DNA of 64,000 bases from Dactylonectria macrodidyma (Eukaryota; Ascomycota; Sordariomycetes; Hypocreales; Nectriaceae): positions 1,860,001-1,924,000 of the forward strand of contig JAGMUV010000008.1 of NCBI GenBank assembly GCA_020744425.1, read 5' to 3'. A program made the translations under genes and the position numbers. The first letter of the stretch is position 1. Every line of letters starts with the position of its first letter. A model generated the notes under the pieces. It saw nothing but the letters and a program-made list of their open reading frames with translations, was not told the DNA's origin and ran no database searches. Positions 44,113 through 57,000 of the stretch are shown piece by piece.

Positions 44113-46683
44113 CTTGACGCAATCAGAAACAATCAGAATGAAATGTGACTTTTAAGGATAGACAAGAATAAAGGAGAGTGGATGATGTAGCTGAAAGCCT
44201 GGCCTTCTTGGGTTGTTCTGTTCTTTCTCAATGCAGGCCGTCCTCCGTCTTATATATCAATCCGAGCCTCACATCAAGAGTTCGGCCAGGGAAGAAAAAG
44301 CAAGGAAGCCAACCAACCCGCCCCAACATCAACCACAACCACATCAGCACCCATCCCGAGACTTGGAAATAAGGATTTGCCCCTTAATCACACTGGGGCT
44401 GAAAGACACGCATCAATAGCTTGAGTCTCGAATCTCGTATCTGCCCATCATCGCGCGAGGGGTTGTTGTTGTTGTTCTACCCTTGCATGAAGAAGAGGGA
44501 GAGACATGCACCAAATAAACCCGTTTTTTTGCTTCGCGTGTCTAAGACATCAACTGGACCCCCCAAAACGGACCAAACAGAAACCTCGATAGGACAATCC
44601 TTAGAACACTTTTAATCTTAAACCCAGCCGCATGGTCGTGCGCAGGGCTGATTTTCCACTCAAGTTTTGTCTTACAACTAACCAACTTCCCGCTTCTTGC
44701 GCGCGCCTGTGGCGACAATGCAGCAGCGCGGGTCATTAGTTTCAGACAACCGGTTTCTCGCTTTTTTCTTTGTTTTTTTTCTATTGTTCAATGCAACCTG
44801 GGCCTTTCCCGCCCCTTGCTTGCTATTGGACGTCTTCCGATGCTGTGGCTGAGGGGAGTTTGTCTAAGGGAGGTGAAGTGGCTTGCTGTCCGTCTCCCTC
44901 GCAGCTGGAAGTCCATAATCCGGGTGTCGATAGTTACATCTCCTGTTTGAGCACTGCATGCAAGAATCTCCCAGTAATTTCGATGAGGCTCCTTGCATGA
45001 CACAGTCTCTCAGGAGAAGCTAGGAGCTGCACCGTTCTTGCTGTCGTGCTGTAAGTGGCTTTGCTGCCAAGGCCGTCCCGCACATGTGCATCTTCCGAAT
45101 CATTCAATGACATAATCTCTCCTTTTCCTTTCCTCCAAAGGGGGTTGGTACTGCATTGCATCCCCCCCGCCGGTACACTCGACCCTTGCTTCCACATTGC
45201 TGCCAATATTGGGTGGCTTGCATCATCGAGGGCAATGTCAAGAAGCGCCTGAGGCCTCGACGCATCGTGGTAGCGCTGAAGTAGCCGATCGGGACGTCAT
45301 TGGCAGGAGAGATGAACCAATTCCTTTCCTAGACGTGATCGAAAAAGGAAAACCTCGTGTTCTTACCCCAGAGGCTGTAGTCAAGAGGGCACGCCATCAC
45401 GAAACCAGCAAGTATGGATGGGTCAACTGAGACGATGGCGTCTATCAAGCTCGCCCTCCTTTCAGCCAGCACGCATCATCGCTCAACTAGCACCATCCCG
45501 AGCTCAGGGCCAGTAGACTCTTCCCCCCTTAAGTGCGGATTTCACAGCGGGAAGTTGGCGAGATTCTCTCAGCTGGGCTGGTTGGCGAGACCCAAGGTTC
45601 TAAACATACGTACGTCAACCGCACTAGTGCCTGCATGCACCAACGAGGCTATTTTGAGAGGCACAAGTAAGATGAGTTAGCTTCATATACTACGTAGAAA
45701 TCAAGTCACAGATCAAGATACAGCCACAGGCAGAGAAAGACGAGGTTTGAATGAACAATTAATGTCATTTTGTGTGGCAGGACGCGCCTGCATTTGGGCA
45801 TCCAGCCCGTCCATCTTACACCCAACTAGGTACATACAACAGCGCCGCTATCGTAGCCGCTCAAAAGGTATTTCGTCCAAAACAATCCCTGTCGTTCCTT
45901 GTGTAGAACGCTCCCGCGTGGGCAAGACGACTTTGCGTCCCTCTTTTCCTAGCAACTCAAGATTCCAGCACGCCCTGATAGTATAAAGAGAAATGGAACA
46001 ACCGTATAACAAAGACAGAGCCGCCCAGCCTGCCCATCCGCCCAATCCGTCCTGGACCTGGTCCATGCCAATTTTTTTGATGCCTCGCCTTGTCGGATTT
46101 GATAGAGAGTGTATGTGTGAGAGCGACAGAGAAAGAAGAGTGAGGGTGAGATGATGCGAGAAACAAGGTAAGGCTAAGGTGAAAATGTAGCGTTGTACCC
46201 AGAATAGATGCAGCAAGCCAACAACGGAACGAAGGGATGATAACAGAGTACCAAAACGGGTCGTGATTCCAACATGAGGGTATTTTCCGTTCCCTTTCCA
46301 GACTCCCTAATCCCGTACTGGCATCTTCCCAATTCCCTCGTGAGAGGGTTGCGTATAGAGAAACGAAGACATGCCAAATTGCCGGGCAACACGCTGCTGC
46401 GAAGTGGTGCTGATTGAGCCCGTAATATGTCGGCATAAACATGGTGTGAAAAGACAGAAATCCCAACAATCCCAATATATGAATAACGCCGGTGTGTTGA
46501 TGTATATAGTAGTCATAAGGGACGTGTCGATGTTTTTTTCCCATCTGCTGATGAAGACCGTGAAAAAAAATCGGGGTATCAAAGATGAAGATGAATGTAG
46601 TTACTGATGGTAATATGTGCGCGCGTGGTGAAATGATTTTGTTGTCCCGAGCTGGTCGGGCAGTTGCGAATGACAAGTGGCGT
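44113..46683. other. Intergenic between the repeat protein gene and the RasGEF gene
   Basis: About 2.6 kb, with the repeat-protein promoter on the left and the RasGEF 3' region on the right. A TACTACGTA motif lies at 45688 and a TACGTACGT at about 45606. Frames antisense to or downstream of the RasGEF are not coding. No further gene is supported. Confidence 0.5.
44249..44256 (-). promoter_or_regulatory. TATA box of the secreted repeat protein gene
   Basis: TATATAAG on the minus strand, about 140 bp upstream of the start codon at 44112, in a region otherwise without such words. Confidence 0.55.
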
Positions 46684-49600
46684 CTACACTTGCGCTGGTG
46701 CAGATGTTGAGTTGCCTCGGTCTCGTGACATCCAGGCAAAGAGGTCGGTGCGGCTGGCATTTTGAAGAGCACTGAGAGAAGTGGTAGGCTGAGGTTCCGA
46801 GGGAACACGGAGAGCCGTCTCTCGGGGCTCGAGGAGAAGACTCTTGCGGTAGTAGCTGACCTGGACATTGCCTTGGTCGCCCTCACGGACACGCTTGATC
46901 TGAGCTGACATCCAGTCCTGCATATCGGGGATCTCAGTCAGGCGGTAAGGGATCTGGAAGCGCTGGAGCTCGCCGATGATCTTAGCCGTGCGGGTGTGCT
47001 TGTCGAAGTTGATGACGGTGATGCCATTGGAGCCCTCTTCCTCTGACTCGTTGCCGAGGTTCATTTGCTTCGTGGCCGGGTTGCCGATGTCGACAAAGGT
47101 CAAATCGGTGAGGTACATGCCAAGGAAAGGCAGACAAGGAGGCACGTGGTCGTGCAGACGGGTGCGCAGGACCTTGTTGTTCTGCGAAGGTTCGACGAGA
47201 TCCTGGAGGGTTCGGAGCATCTCCTTGCGCTTGGCAGACACGGCGTCCCAGGTCTTGCGGAGTCGGCTGATAGTGCTACTGTTCAAGCTGCAGATGATGG
47301 CCATCAAGCCATCGTAGTTGTGAAGCTCGAGGCACTGGTGGGCAATCTTGATCCACTGCTTGATAACGGCAGCGCGCTTCTTGATCTCCATGTGCTGGAG
47401 AATGGTCTCGGCGACAAGGTTGGAGAGGTCAGTGGACAGGGAGGACATGGCCTTGACGTTGGGAGCAGAAACGCCGCCCTTCTTCATCCACTGGGAACCC
47501 AAGAGCTCTTCTGGGAGGATGGAGCAGAAGATGTTCATCTGCTTAATGGTCAACTGGCGTGCGAGCTCCACAGGCTCGAAGTCGAGGATGGTAGGGGAGC
47601 TGGTGCCGTTCTTGAAAGAGGCAAGCAAGTTCATCTGGCGACCAGAGACGGCCGGTTGGGGAAGAGGAGTGTCGGCTGGGACGTATTGAGCAATGGACGT
47701 ATTGGTCTTGCCCATGGACGAGACAAGGCGGGGGACAAGCGAGCCATCTCCCGAAACTCGCTGAGCAAGCTCTAGAAGACGTCGACCAGCTGAAGGAAGG
47801 ACAGAGCTAAGCTTGATTTCGGAGAAGGGCATGATGAGACTGAGGGCTTCACGGTCGGTCTCGTCCCTCCAGTGAGACTCCAACCATCCCTTCAGGACAT
47901 TGTACACTCTCAATCGGACAGGTCCGGCCATGTGACGAGACTCGCTGACGTAGTCAAAGCGCTCGATAAGAGCCTCAGCCAGGCGCACTGGTGTGCAGAA
48001 AAGTCGGAAGGTAAGGTAAAAGGTAGAGACGAACATGGCGTCGGGGGTGGACTCGTGGGTAGTGAGACGCTCAACCAGAGCCTGGATAGAGCCGCCAGTC
48101 ACCAAGCCCTCCTTGTTGAACATGAGCTCGTGGGCAAAGGTCTTCTCCATGAGCCTTGACTCAACATCATCGACTTCTTCAGCGTGAGTCGAGCTGCCAG
48201 TGGTGCTCAGTTCGGACATCGATGGCTGATTCCTGGGAGCTAGGGTGTGATCGGGGGTAGTAGCCCGGGTAGATGTCTGAGAAACGATGCTAGACTCGGA
48301 GTCTCGGCTGAGATACGTGGCACTGCTACCAGCGCTTGAGGCAGCCATGCTGTCGAATCGGGAGGTAGAGCTGTAATCGTGATCATGGTTATCAATAGGG
48401 CTGTAGTCCTCGCCAGGGAGGAGACTGGTGGATAGCTTTGGTAGAGGAGGGAGCGAGGGTCGGAGCGAGGAGATGGAGGAAGCCATGCTGGACATGTGGT
48501 CATCGTTTGCAGACGATGGTCGGGAAGAGGCGGGGGAAGGGTTCTGTGGCGTTTGCTCTTCGGTCGGGGTAGTGGCGTCCTGAGGAACTTCAGGGAGGGG
48601 CTTGTCGACGCCAGTGAGTGTCAATCGTCGAGGAACGGGAGCATGAGCCGGAACGGGATTTGAGGACCCAGAGGAGCTGCGGCTGCGATGCGATTCTTCG
48701 GGTACGCTGGGGGCAGTTGAGGGTTCGGTAGCAAACACGATCCTTGGACGCTCCTCGGGCGCGATGTCGAGCACGGACAGGTCAATGCCGAGGCTGCTGC
48801 TCTCCAACTCGAATTCGAAGTCACCGATGCGCTCAATGGCAATCTTGGCCTTGGCAACACAGTCACCAGCAGCCCTGACGCAACCAGTGGCCGAGGACAG
48901 GAGGATGCTGTTGTCCTGGGGCATGATGACGTCGGCCTCCTCGGACTCGGCATTGGCTAGGGTATCGCGGGCGGAAAAGACGAGGTCCTGGATACGGTCG
49001 AACATGGTCGCACGCGCCAGGGCGAGGACCTGGGAGCTCGAGTTGATGTGCTCATAGACGCCGTCAACAACGGCCAGGAGCTCACCGCCGGAGAGAGCGG
49101 ACTGCTTGATAGCTGAGGCCAGCTCAGGGCGAGACTGCGACTGAAGATGTAGGCGGCCGATGAAGGAGCCGAGATGGGAGAGAAACGTGTCGTGAGTTCG
49201 GTTCAGTCGCTCCGAAACAAGGTGATGAGCACGGGACAACGGTGATGGACCTGCTAGGGAGACTCTGTGTGAGATAGAAGCGGACAAGCGGTGAGCTTGG
49301 ACCAAGCTGGCCTGCGACAGGCGATGCGAGCTAGGGCCAGTAGGCGAGCCAAGGGAGGACAGCCTCCTATTAAAGATGGCCATTGTCGTCTGCGTGCTCT
49401 CACTGGACTCAGACGTCGCGACACTCGCCGCAGCCTGCGAGTCAGTGTCGTTAACTGATCGCGGGGTTTGGTCATCAAACGTTGACTGGTCTGCTGGAGG
49501 CGTTGGAGGCACATAGGATTCCTCTAGCACTGTGGCCATAACCGTTACTGAGGCTGGTGCGCGAGCCCGTCGGTCGTCCTCCAACACGTCAACGAAACGA

Positions 49601-50412
49601 ACTGCCTTGGTCACAATCCGGAACGCCTTGAGGATCATCTCGTCGACGATGTCGTTGACGTCTTCTACGGGGCTGAAGGTCGGGCGTTGTGATTCTTGCA
49701 GACGCTTGGCCGACTTGACCAGTGATGACAGTTCTGAGAGCAGCGACTTGCGACATTTGCGCAGGACGTCATTGCGCTGGATGAAGGGCGATTCCCTGTT
49801 CAAGCAGTTTGTTCGTTCCTATTCGATCGTTAGCTTATACGCACCGTTGATAGTCCAAAACTCTCCTGGTTTACTCACCAATAGAAACCGTACACCAGCA
49901 ATAATGCCTTTCATAAACTCCTGGTTGCCGAAGATTTCCCTGTCATTGACGGTAGTACTCCGTAGCAGGTCCCAGAAGTTCAATAGAGCCTTGAGTAGAC
50001 TACACATGTCGTCCGGCTCGTAAGATTCGCAGTAGTTGGTGGGGAGCCATCCTCGGGCGCCAGATATAAGCAGCGTGCCGTCGGCCCAGCCGTTGGTGTG
50101 AATGGAATGGACCAGGATAACGTCTCCTTCGTTCAGAGGGAGCGTCACGCTCGTGTCGGACATGGCATAGTTGGGGTTGAACGGGTAGAAGGCTCGCAGA
50201 AAGTTGTGGAACACCGGAGGGGCCAAGTACTGTGGTGAGAGGTCTTCCTGCGAGCCATTGGGAGTCGCCGGGGGCGTCATGTGGGATTGCGCGTAGGCGT
50301 TCGAGGCACTGTCGGTTGTGGATGATCCATCTCCGGACGCTTCGTCGTGGATCTTGCCAAATGATAAAGGAGCCACCTGGAGGCTGGCTCGCATCGATTG
50401 AGTGCTCAGCAT
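46684..50412 (-). CDS. CDC25: Ras guanine-nucleotide exchange factor, Cdc25 type (SH3, RasGEF_N, RasGEF)
   Basis: Two exons on the minus strand, 50412-49879 and 49818-46684, encode 1,222 residues. The 60-bp intron (GTGAGT, branch GCTAAC, acceptor ATAG) is phase 0 and joins GVRFLL to ERTNCLNRESPF. An SH3 domain lies at about 70-132 (RAFYPFNPN, LPLNEGDVILVHSIHTNGW, GWLPTNYCESY). A long Ser/Pro-rich middle follows (about 250-720). The RasGEF N-terminal domain is at about 728-850 (VTGGSIQALVERLTTHES, FYLTFRLFCTPVRLAEAL) and the catalytic CDC25-homology domain at about 920-1155 (ARQLTIKQMNIFCSI, IKIAHQCLELHNYDGLMAII, PPCLPFLGMYLTDLTFVDIG). Family knowledge: such proteins load GTP on Ras and drive cAMP and MAPK signalling in growth and development. 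The domain order matches yeast Cdc25. The start at 50412 is the first Met of the exon; a further upstream exon is not excluded. Confidence 0.94.
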
Positions 50413-53400
50413 CGCGATTGCCGCTGATGTCTGACGGAGTCGTTTAGATCATCGGTGGAAAGCCAAGCAGCAGGCAGGTTTAAACAACCACCCTAGCGAG
50501 GCTTCGTCTCAATCGTTCCAAAAATCAGTCGTACCGTCGTATCCAAGAGTAAGGTGATGCAGTAGGCTGTCGACAGGATCAGATGGCAGGTGAGGCGTAG
50601 CGGAATACTGTATACGCCGAAAAGCAGAATGTGTGAGCTCGTTGCGGTGGAAGTAGCGAATTCCAGATCGTGGTGTCCCGAGAAAAGTGAGACCAGGGCT
50701 TGCCACTGGAATAATCAATTGGCTGGCAACACAATGTCAGCATCTATGACGGAGAATTTTCAATGTTTTGTCATGACTGTCTGGTATCACAGGGAAAACC
50801 GGCATGGAATGAAGGGAGGAGGCATGGAAGTGGGCTTGAGGAGCCCTGTGGGTTGCTGTCCAGGAATGTCCAGCACTGCAGTGGCGAGGCGAGCTGCAAG
50901 AGTTACAGCGTTGCAGTCGGTGGGGCAGGACCGTTGCAGAGGCGCTGTTGGGGGAGGAAAAGCACTGTTGGATGATGCCCTGTTGTGCCCTGTCGTTCAA
51001 CGCTCCTCTTCCCTATGACGCCAGGCCATGGACGACTGCTTCCATCAACCTCGCGGACGCAATTCGACTCTGCTCAAATTGAGTTGCAGACGAATTGATC
51101 CTACAGCATGTGGTCCATCCTCTTCCCGTCTCAAATAAACGATTTTCGTAGGTGCGTATGGTGCGTGCACCGGAATGGACGTGCGTGCATGCGTACAGTG
51201 GAGGAGTTGGTAGTATATCTGAGTAGCGCTTACCTTTGGACAGAGACTGACAGGATCAGCTCAACCGGGGGCTGTTGTTGTGTGTACACGAGAGGAATGA
51301 ACAGAATCGAATCGAATGGATTGCCTATGTAGAGAGGTCCTTTTGATTGTCGATCGTAGATCGGGGGTCGTCGCGTATAAGCTGGTGGTGCTGAGTCAAG
51401 TGTGGAAAAGGAGAGACTAGATGGAATGCCTGGGTCGGCGAGACGGCTAGTCAGCAACAGAGGCGGGACTCGAGAGCGAATGTCGCGACTAGTATTAATT
51501 GCCAAGGCGAATGTCGATTGTTGATTGCTGTGCAAACGAGAAGCAGAGCAAGGAAATATTTCACACTTCGGTCGAGTATCAGAGACGAGGGAAAGAGGAG
51601 AGAGGAGAATATCCTACGCGGCGTTGGGGTATGGGGATAGCGGTGGTGTTATCACCTTCGCCGTCTGCTTTACTACGTACGGTCTTGATTGCTGTGGCTC
51701 TGGCCTTGAGCGTTGGTGGCCACACCCACTCTTTTCTTCAGTGGACCCAGCCCAGGCCCCCCCAGAGCCATCTTCCCAGGGCGTCTTTTCTCCAAGGACG
51801 CCGCGATGACGCCTCAAGAGGGCAGCAGTTGAGGAGCAGTGCTTGGATACTCGCACTCCCTGACGGGGATCCACCAGACTCCTGCTCTGGTTCCTCGCTT
51901 TCTTGTCGACCCGAAGAGCTTCACCCAGGGCGACAGGTTCAATGACAAGGGCAAGGGTCAGGGGGGCGGGGGGAGCCAGAAACCCGAGTGTGGGTGTCAG
52001 TTTGTGGGTGACGACCAGAACGGGAGAGCATGAGCAGGGTGGTTTGGGTAGCTCGGTGCGTGACTGTGATGGGCGACGGGTGACGGGTGGTGGTGGGTGG
52101 TGGGTGGACAGGCGTGTGGTCTCGGTGGGGGCTCCTTTTGATGGCACACCTCTGTCGCCCGTTCTCCACTAGAATGTACGTAGTAGTCAGTGTGTGCCCC
52201 CCAGCAGCTAGTTTCAGGGGCCCCATGCCTAGCGCAGCCACTGGGGAGAGTTCAGGGACAGGCCTGTGGCCCAGGGACCCGGCCAGCACGCAACAAGGGT
52301 GCGCGATGGACCCCTTTCACCCCGAGAGCTCGCCCTCAACTCCTCTGTCTCTTCCCCGGCAACAACCCTGGGAGAGGGGGAACTAAGCTCAATGCTATGC
52401 ATCTAGGGAGCTATGCACGGTGAGAGTGTGCGGAACCTGCACAAACACTGACACAAGGCATGGGCACAGCCAGTTGTGCGCCCCTTGCTCTCGCGGGCCA
52501 CAGTCCACACAGCAGAGGCAGAAAAGGTGACCGAGCTGCCCCACCAGCTTCGCTCAGTTGGCTCGCGCGGGCTGCGCATTCATTCTGCAGTCAGTTGGGG
52601 TTAGTCCCTGCAGCGGGTGGGTGGCCTGCGTCGGTCACTTCGGGGCTGCTGCCGTGCGCTGTGAGTGGGAGAAACCTCAGCGCATGGGCAAATTTGAGCG
52701 GCGTCTTGTCAGCCACAGCGACCCGTCCATTGCCATGCTGTTTATTATTCTGTCCATCACCCGTTAACATAGGCGCGCCCAATGCGCTTGAAGCTTCTAG
52801 CTTCCCCCTCTCCTTTTCCTTAGCAAGCAACCTCATCAAAGTCATAAAAGTGAGCAATTGGCCGAGGCCACTTGGTTACGCCGATGCGCCTCCGGATTGG
52901 GTGCAGCCTCACACCAACATCTGGCATGGACCACCTGTTGCTGTCGCCGGCCACAGCACAGGACAAGCACTAACACAGCTGGTGCAATTCTTGGTGTAAT
53001 TCGATATTGGCCCTCCATCGACTTGGTCTTGCTACCGACAACTAGGTTGCGCCTACCTGTCAGCGGCACTTACTCAGCCCCAGATTTCAGACGGACGGGC
53101 CACAAATAAGCCGCTATCATCTGCGTCGTTGCTTGGCCGCCCATAACGAGTCTGTTCTCTATCATTTTGTTCAATCTAGCTGAAGTGTCATGTGTCAAGC
53201 TAGTATTGCCACCCCATCTACGTCAAACCTTCCCTCTGCCCGTCTCTTGTTCGTCCCTCGCCGATGCGTCAATAAGGGGCACACGAGAAAGGGAGAAAGC
53301 CGAGGGGAAGGGAAAAAAAATCTCAATGGAGTGATACGCCATCGAACCACTCCCTTCGTATTGGTTTGCTGGTTCCTTTGCCTTTCGTTAGTTGCCTTAG

Positions 53401-56400
53401 CTGCTTGTTCCTGAGCTGGCGTGCAGATGTAGACACACAGACAATCCGACGCTAGATATGCTCTCCTGCGTCTCGCTTCAGCGCTGCATTGGAGCCGACA
53501 GGTGCTCTCTGCGCGGGCGATCCATAGTCTACCCCATTGCCCCGATCCATTGTGTGTCCACTGCAGTACGTAGTAAGAATCACACGGACGATGGCTGAGA
53601 CCGAGTATGAAAATCTTTTTTGCAACCGCATGCGTCGGGTATTGCACAAAGTCCCGTCGACAAAGGACTCAATTGACCCTGATCTCTTCGTCATCCAAGC
53701 GGGCCTTGGCTAACCCCCTGTGGCCTCAGCCTCTGTCTTATCATCAGCCTCGACTCCGTCATACCGGTACATACGTAGTAGTCTCCACAGTCTGCCTCAG
53801 CCCCGGAACCGATCTTTCCCCCGCGATGACCGGCCCCAAAAAGTGAGCTTGGAAGCCAACGTAGAATGACACAAGGGGGCGGCCAAGTCCAGGCCCTGGT
53901 CTCGCAAAGCCGGCTTCAATGATTGACCAGTTCCTTTGCCTGAACGCACTTGCTTGCAACGTCGTACGCAGTGTGTGTGAGTGTTGCGGTCATTGCGGAC
54001 GGGCCTCTCGTTGCTCAGAAAGGGACACAATGGCGTATGACGCTGCAACTGATCGGAGGCGCCTGGTATCAAAGGCTCTTCCACCACCCGTTTCACCAGA
54101 GCAAACCGCTCACAAGCAAACACCTCATCTGTCGCTCATCCCATGCGGCCGCCATTGGGCTCCTCGGCCACATCCCATTGTCGGGGCTCCAGTGGCCCAC
54201 AATGTTGGTCGGCCACTCATTCAATAGTAAACCGTACGGCGGCGCCAGTGCTACTAACGGTGGAAGGCGTTGGAGAACGTTGGTGGAACGCGACGAACAG
54301 TTTCTCTAGTAATTAGCACAATCGTGGAGGGTGACCAAAATAGCTTCTCATGTCCAATGTCCGATAGCTGGCGCCTCCGGTGGTGAGCCCACGCTGGCCG
54401 TAGCCTACCCCGTCCTCTCGATGATGGTGTTACTCCTGTTGCAGCCATGCCGCCACAAGAGCAAGCAAGCAAGCAAAATCAATACCCAAGTGCTTATCGG
54501 AATGACACCCTCCAAGCTACCCTGATGGTACTTGGAGCACCAGGAATTGAGCCGTGGCTTACCATTGTACGACCTAAGTGCCGGCAGGGTTGATGTGACA
54601 TAGACTCATGGAGCACCATCCGCCATGGCGCCTCGCATCCTTCCCTGATCCAACGGGTATTGGCAAGCTTGTATGTGCTTTTGTGGCTGTGGCGTTAACT
54701 CGTTGACCTCCCAGGTCTCAGAGATGTGACGGGCAAATCGCCGCGGCCGCACATCCTTACCAACGTGGGTGGACGTCACATTGTCCTTGAAGCCTAAATT
54801 TGTGCACTGTTTAGCTCCTTCCAGCGATTTGTGCGCAACAGCCAGAGAGTGCAGCCTAGGCAGGTAGGAAGGCAGTCTAGGACGGTGGAAGGTAAGTACC
54901 CGGGGGTCTTGCTACAGTTGGCCAGGAAAGTGCCTTCCACCACTAAGTTAGGTACAGCCAGCTGGTGCCTCTTTCAGTGGATGTTCCAGACTGAGGCAGA
55001 CCGGTCCCCACACAGTGGTACCTCAAGTCGCTCTCGGGACTCAACGGCTCCGTTCTCGGTGTCACCCACATCATCACATCACATCACTCAACATGAGAGC
55101 ATATCACCAGCAAGTTCCCTCCACATGAAGCTACGCTCAAGCAGATCAGCTGGCCTCGAAGCCTCAAAAGAGCCTGGCATTTTTGTCCGCGGCCCGCTGG
55201 CTCACATGCTAGAAGCCCCATCGCCCCATTTCCTGAGAGAGCTTCCCGTCGGGTCTCTTTGCTTTTTCGCATCCTCTCAGCGGCCGGAACGGGAACAATC
55301 CGTCAGCCTTGGCCATGTCTTCCTCCTCTCTGGTACACTAGCCACTAGCCACCTCAATTGATGGGTTCTGTTCCACTCTCCAGGGCTACATCCCACGGAC
55401 ATGGGTGAGCCGCACTCATATCCTTGACATGATCCTTGCTTCAAGAAGTCCACCCTACGAAGTAGCTCCTCGTCAGGATTTCAGCCGCGGCTTGTCCTTC
55501 ACTATACCGTCATTACTATGCCGTGAAAGATCCTAGCATGAGCTATGCTCGTTCCCACCCGAGGAGGAGGTGAACAAATTCTCACCGCTGGCAAAGCGGG
55601 CTCGACTGAGATGGGTGGTTGGTGATATACGACCGTTCGGATCAACGGACAGTCAAAGCTTCTCTTCAACTTGACAACTGGATCAGCCGAAGTTGCCGTC
55701 GCTCAGTCTCTCCCCTGCAGTGCCCGACCCCATGGTTCTCTACTGCGAGCCATCCGCAAACCGATTTTTCTTCATCCATGAATTCAACAAGGTTGGTATC
55801 TGCTCGCACTCCTAGAGCTGAGTAACACCCAGCCTATCTCCTCCCCCACCGTAGTACACCAAGGCTGCATTGCAGGTGGCATACGCACCTTGCTGCACTC
55901 GAGCTAGCAACACAACTGCCCGTCTTGTTTGGTAACTTCATGGGGCAACTCGTTATCATGCCCATTCGCAAGCAACTTGGGAAATAAGCATAATTCTGTC
56001 AAGCCCAACCTCGGCTGGGCCATTGTGGCCTCGTCTACATTGCCGGAAATATCAGCTCACCAAATCCACCAGATCCAAACGACTTGCTCTCAGGCCTTGC
56101 TGTCCTCTGGCTTGATCTTCACAATCTAACCCTGCACTAACTTGCGATCTCGGGCAGAGCCACCTGATGAGCAAGCCTCTTCAATTAGACTCCATCGTTC
56201 GACCTCCAGGACCGACTAGTCCATGTAAAAAAAGCAAGCACAATGGGCGGTCACTGTTGCGACTTAGAGAAACGGAGAATTGCATGCAATCAAACCGATT
56301 GAACCCATCCCGAATACAATTTCACCCTTGTCGGTGGTCGTTTCCTCCACCCTAGTACCTGGAGCCCAAGCTTCAGGTCTAGTACCTCGACAGAGCGAAA

Positions 56401-57000
56401 ACTACACTATCTATCTTATGTTGCGGAGGAAACATCTGCACGGACACACCATCGTCGACAAATGTTACGAATACCAATTCCGTCTGATACACGTCAAGCT
56501 CGCTCTGTGCGCAGAGAAACATCCTCTACGGGAGCTTACGCCATGCAGTCCTAAGAACTATACGGCCAATGTCACCGTCACTCGAGTCCACAGCGCCTCT
56601 CTTGAGGCGAAAGTTCTGAGCACGCATCTTCCTTTGATGGGCTTGTCGGAGTAGATGCGATAGTATGCGGCCCACACGCCTTGACCACTCCCCCGCCCTC
56701 TGCGACCAGCCATGACAACACGCACCGACCACAGTGTACACACCAGACATCAATACATCATCTGCAAAGCTGGAGCCTTTTCAAGAGAGCCCCCCACTAC
56801 GAGTCTCTCCGCTCCTCAACCAGAGAATAGACTAAACAGAAACTTCCGGTTGGTTGGCTAGACGAGTCTAGATCCATGCCCGACGCTCAATCCTCGGCAT
56901 TCCTCCTTGCAGGCGGCCACGGTCACGTTATTGTCAATAACTTCCCTCAAGCCAGGGTACGGTTCTATTGACGTCTTCAAGATGTTTGCTACTCACACAT
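50413..57000. other. Gene-free right arm, first half
   Basis: Nothing coding is supported beyond the RasGEF promoter. Frames of 60-180 codons overlap on both strands and resemble no family. Exact TAC-NNN-GTA motifs occur at 51671, 52177, 53567, 53772 and 55456. Base composition looks average, not the strong A/T bias of repeat-induced mutation. Confidence 0.5.

Noticed and set aside
41908..44148. 746-codon plus-strand open frame as a real protein gene
   Set aside because: It is antisense to a gene with signal peptide, TATA box and cysteine domain. Its translation is a monotonous hydrophobic/Arg repeat, the mirror of the sense repeats. Kept only as an observation.
45957..46892. 311-codon minus-strand frame overlapping the RasGEF 3' end
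   Set aside because: It overlaps the true RasGEF frame on the same strand in another frame, with no conserved features.
50930..51480. Upstream exons of the RasGEF gene
   Set aside because: Looked for in-frame extensions before the Met at 50412; no splice-linked coding segment with SH3-proximal resemblance was found. Not excluded, but unsupported.
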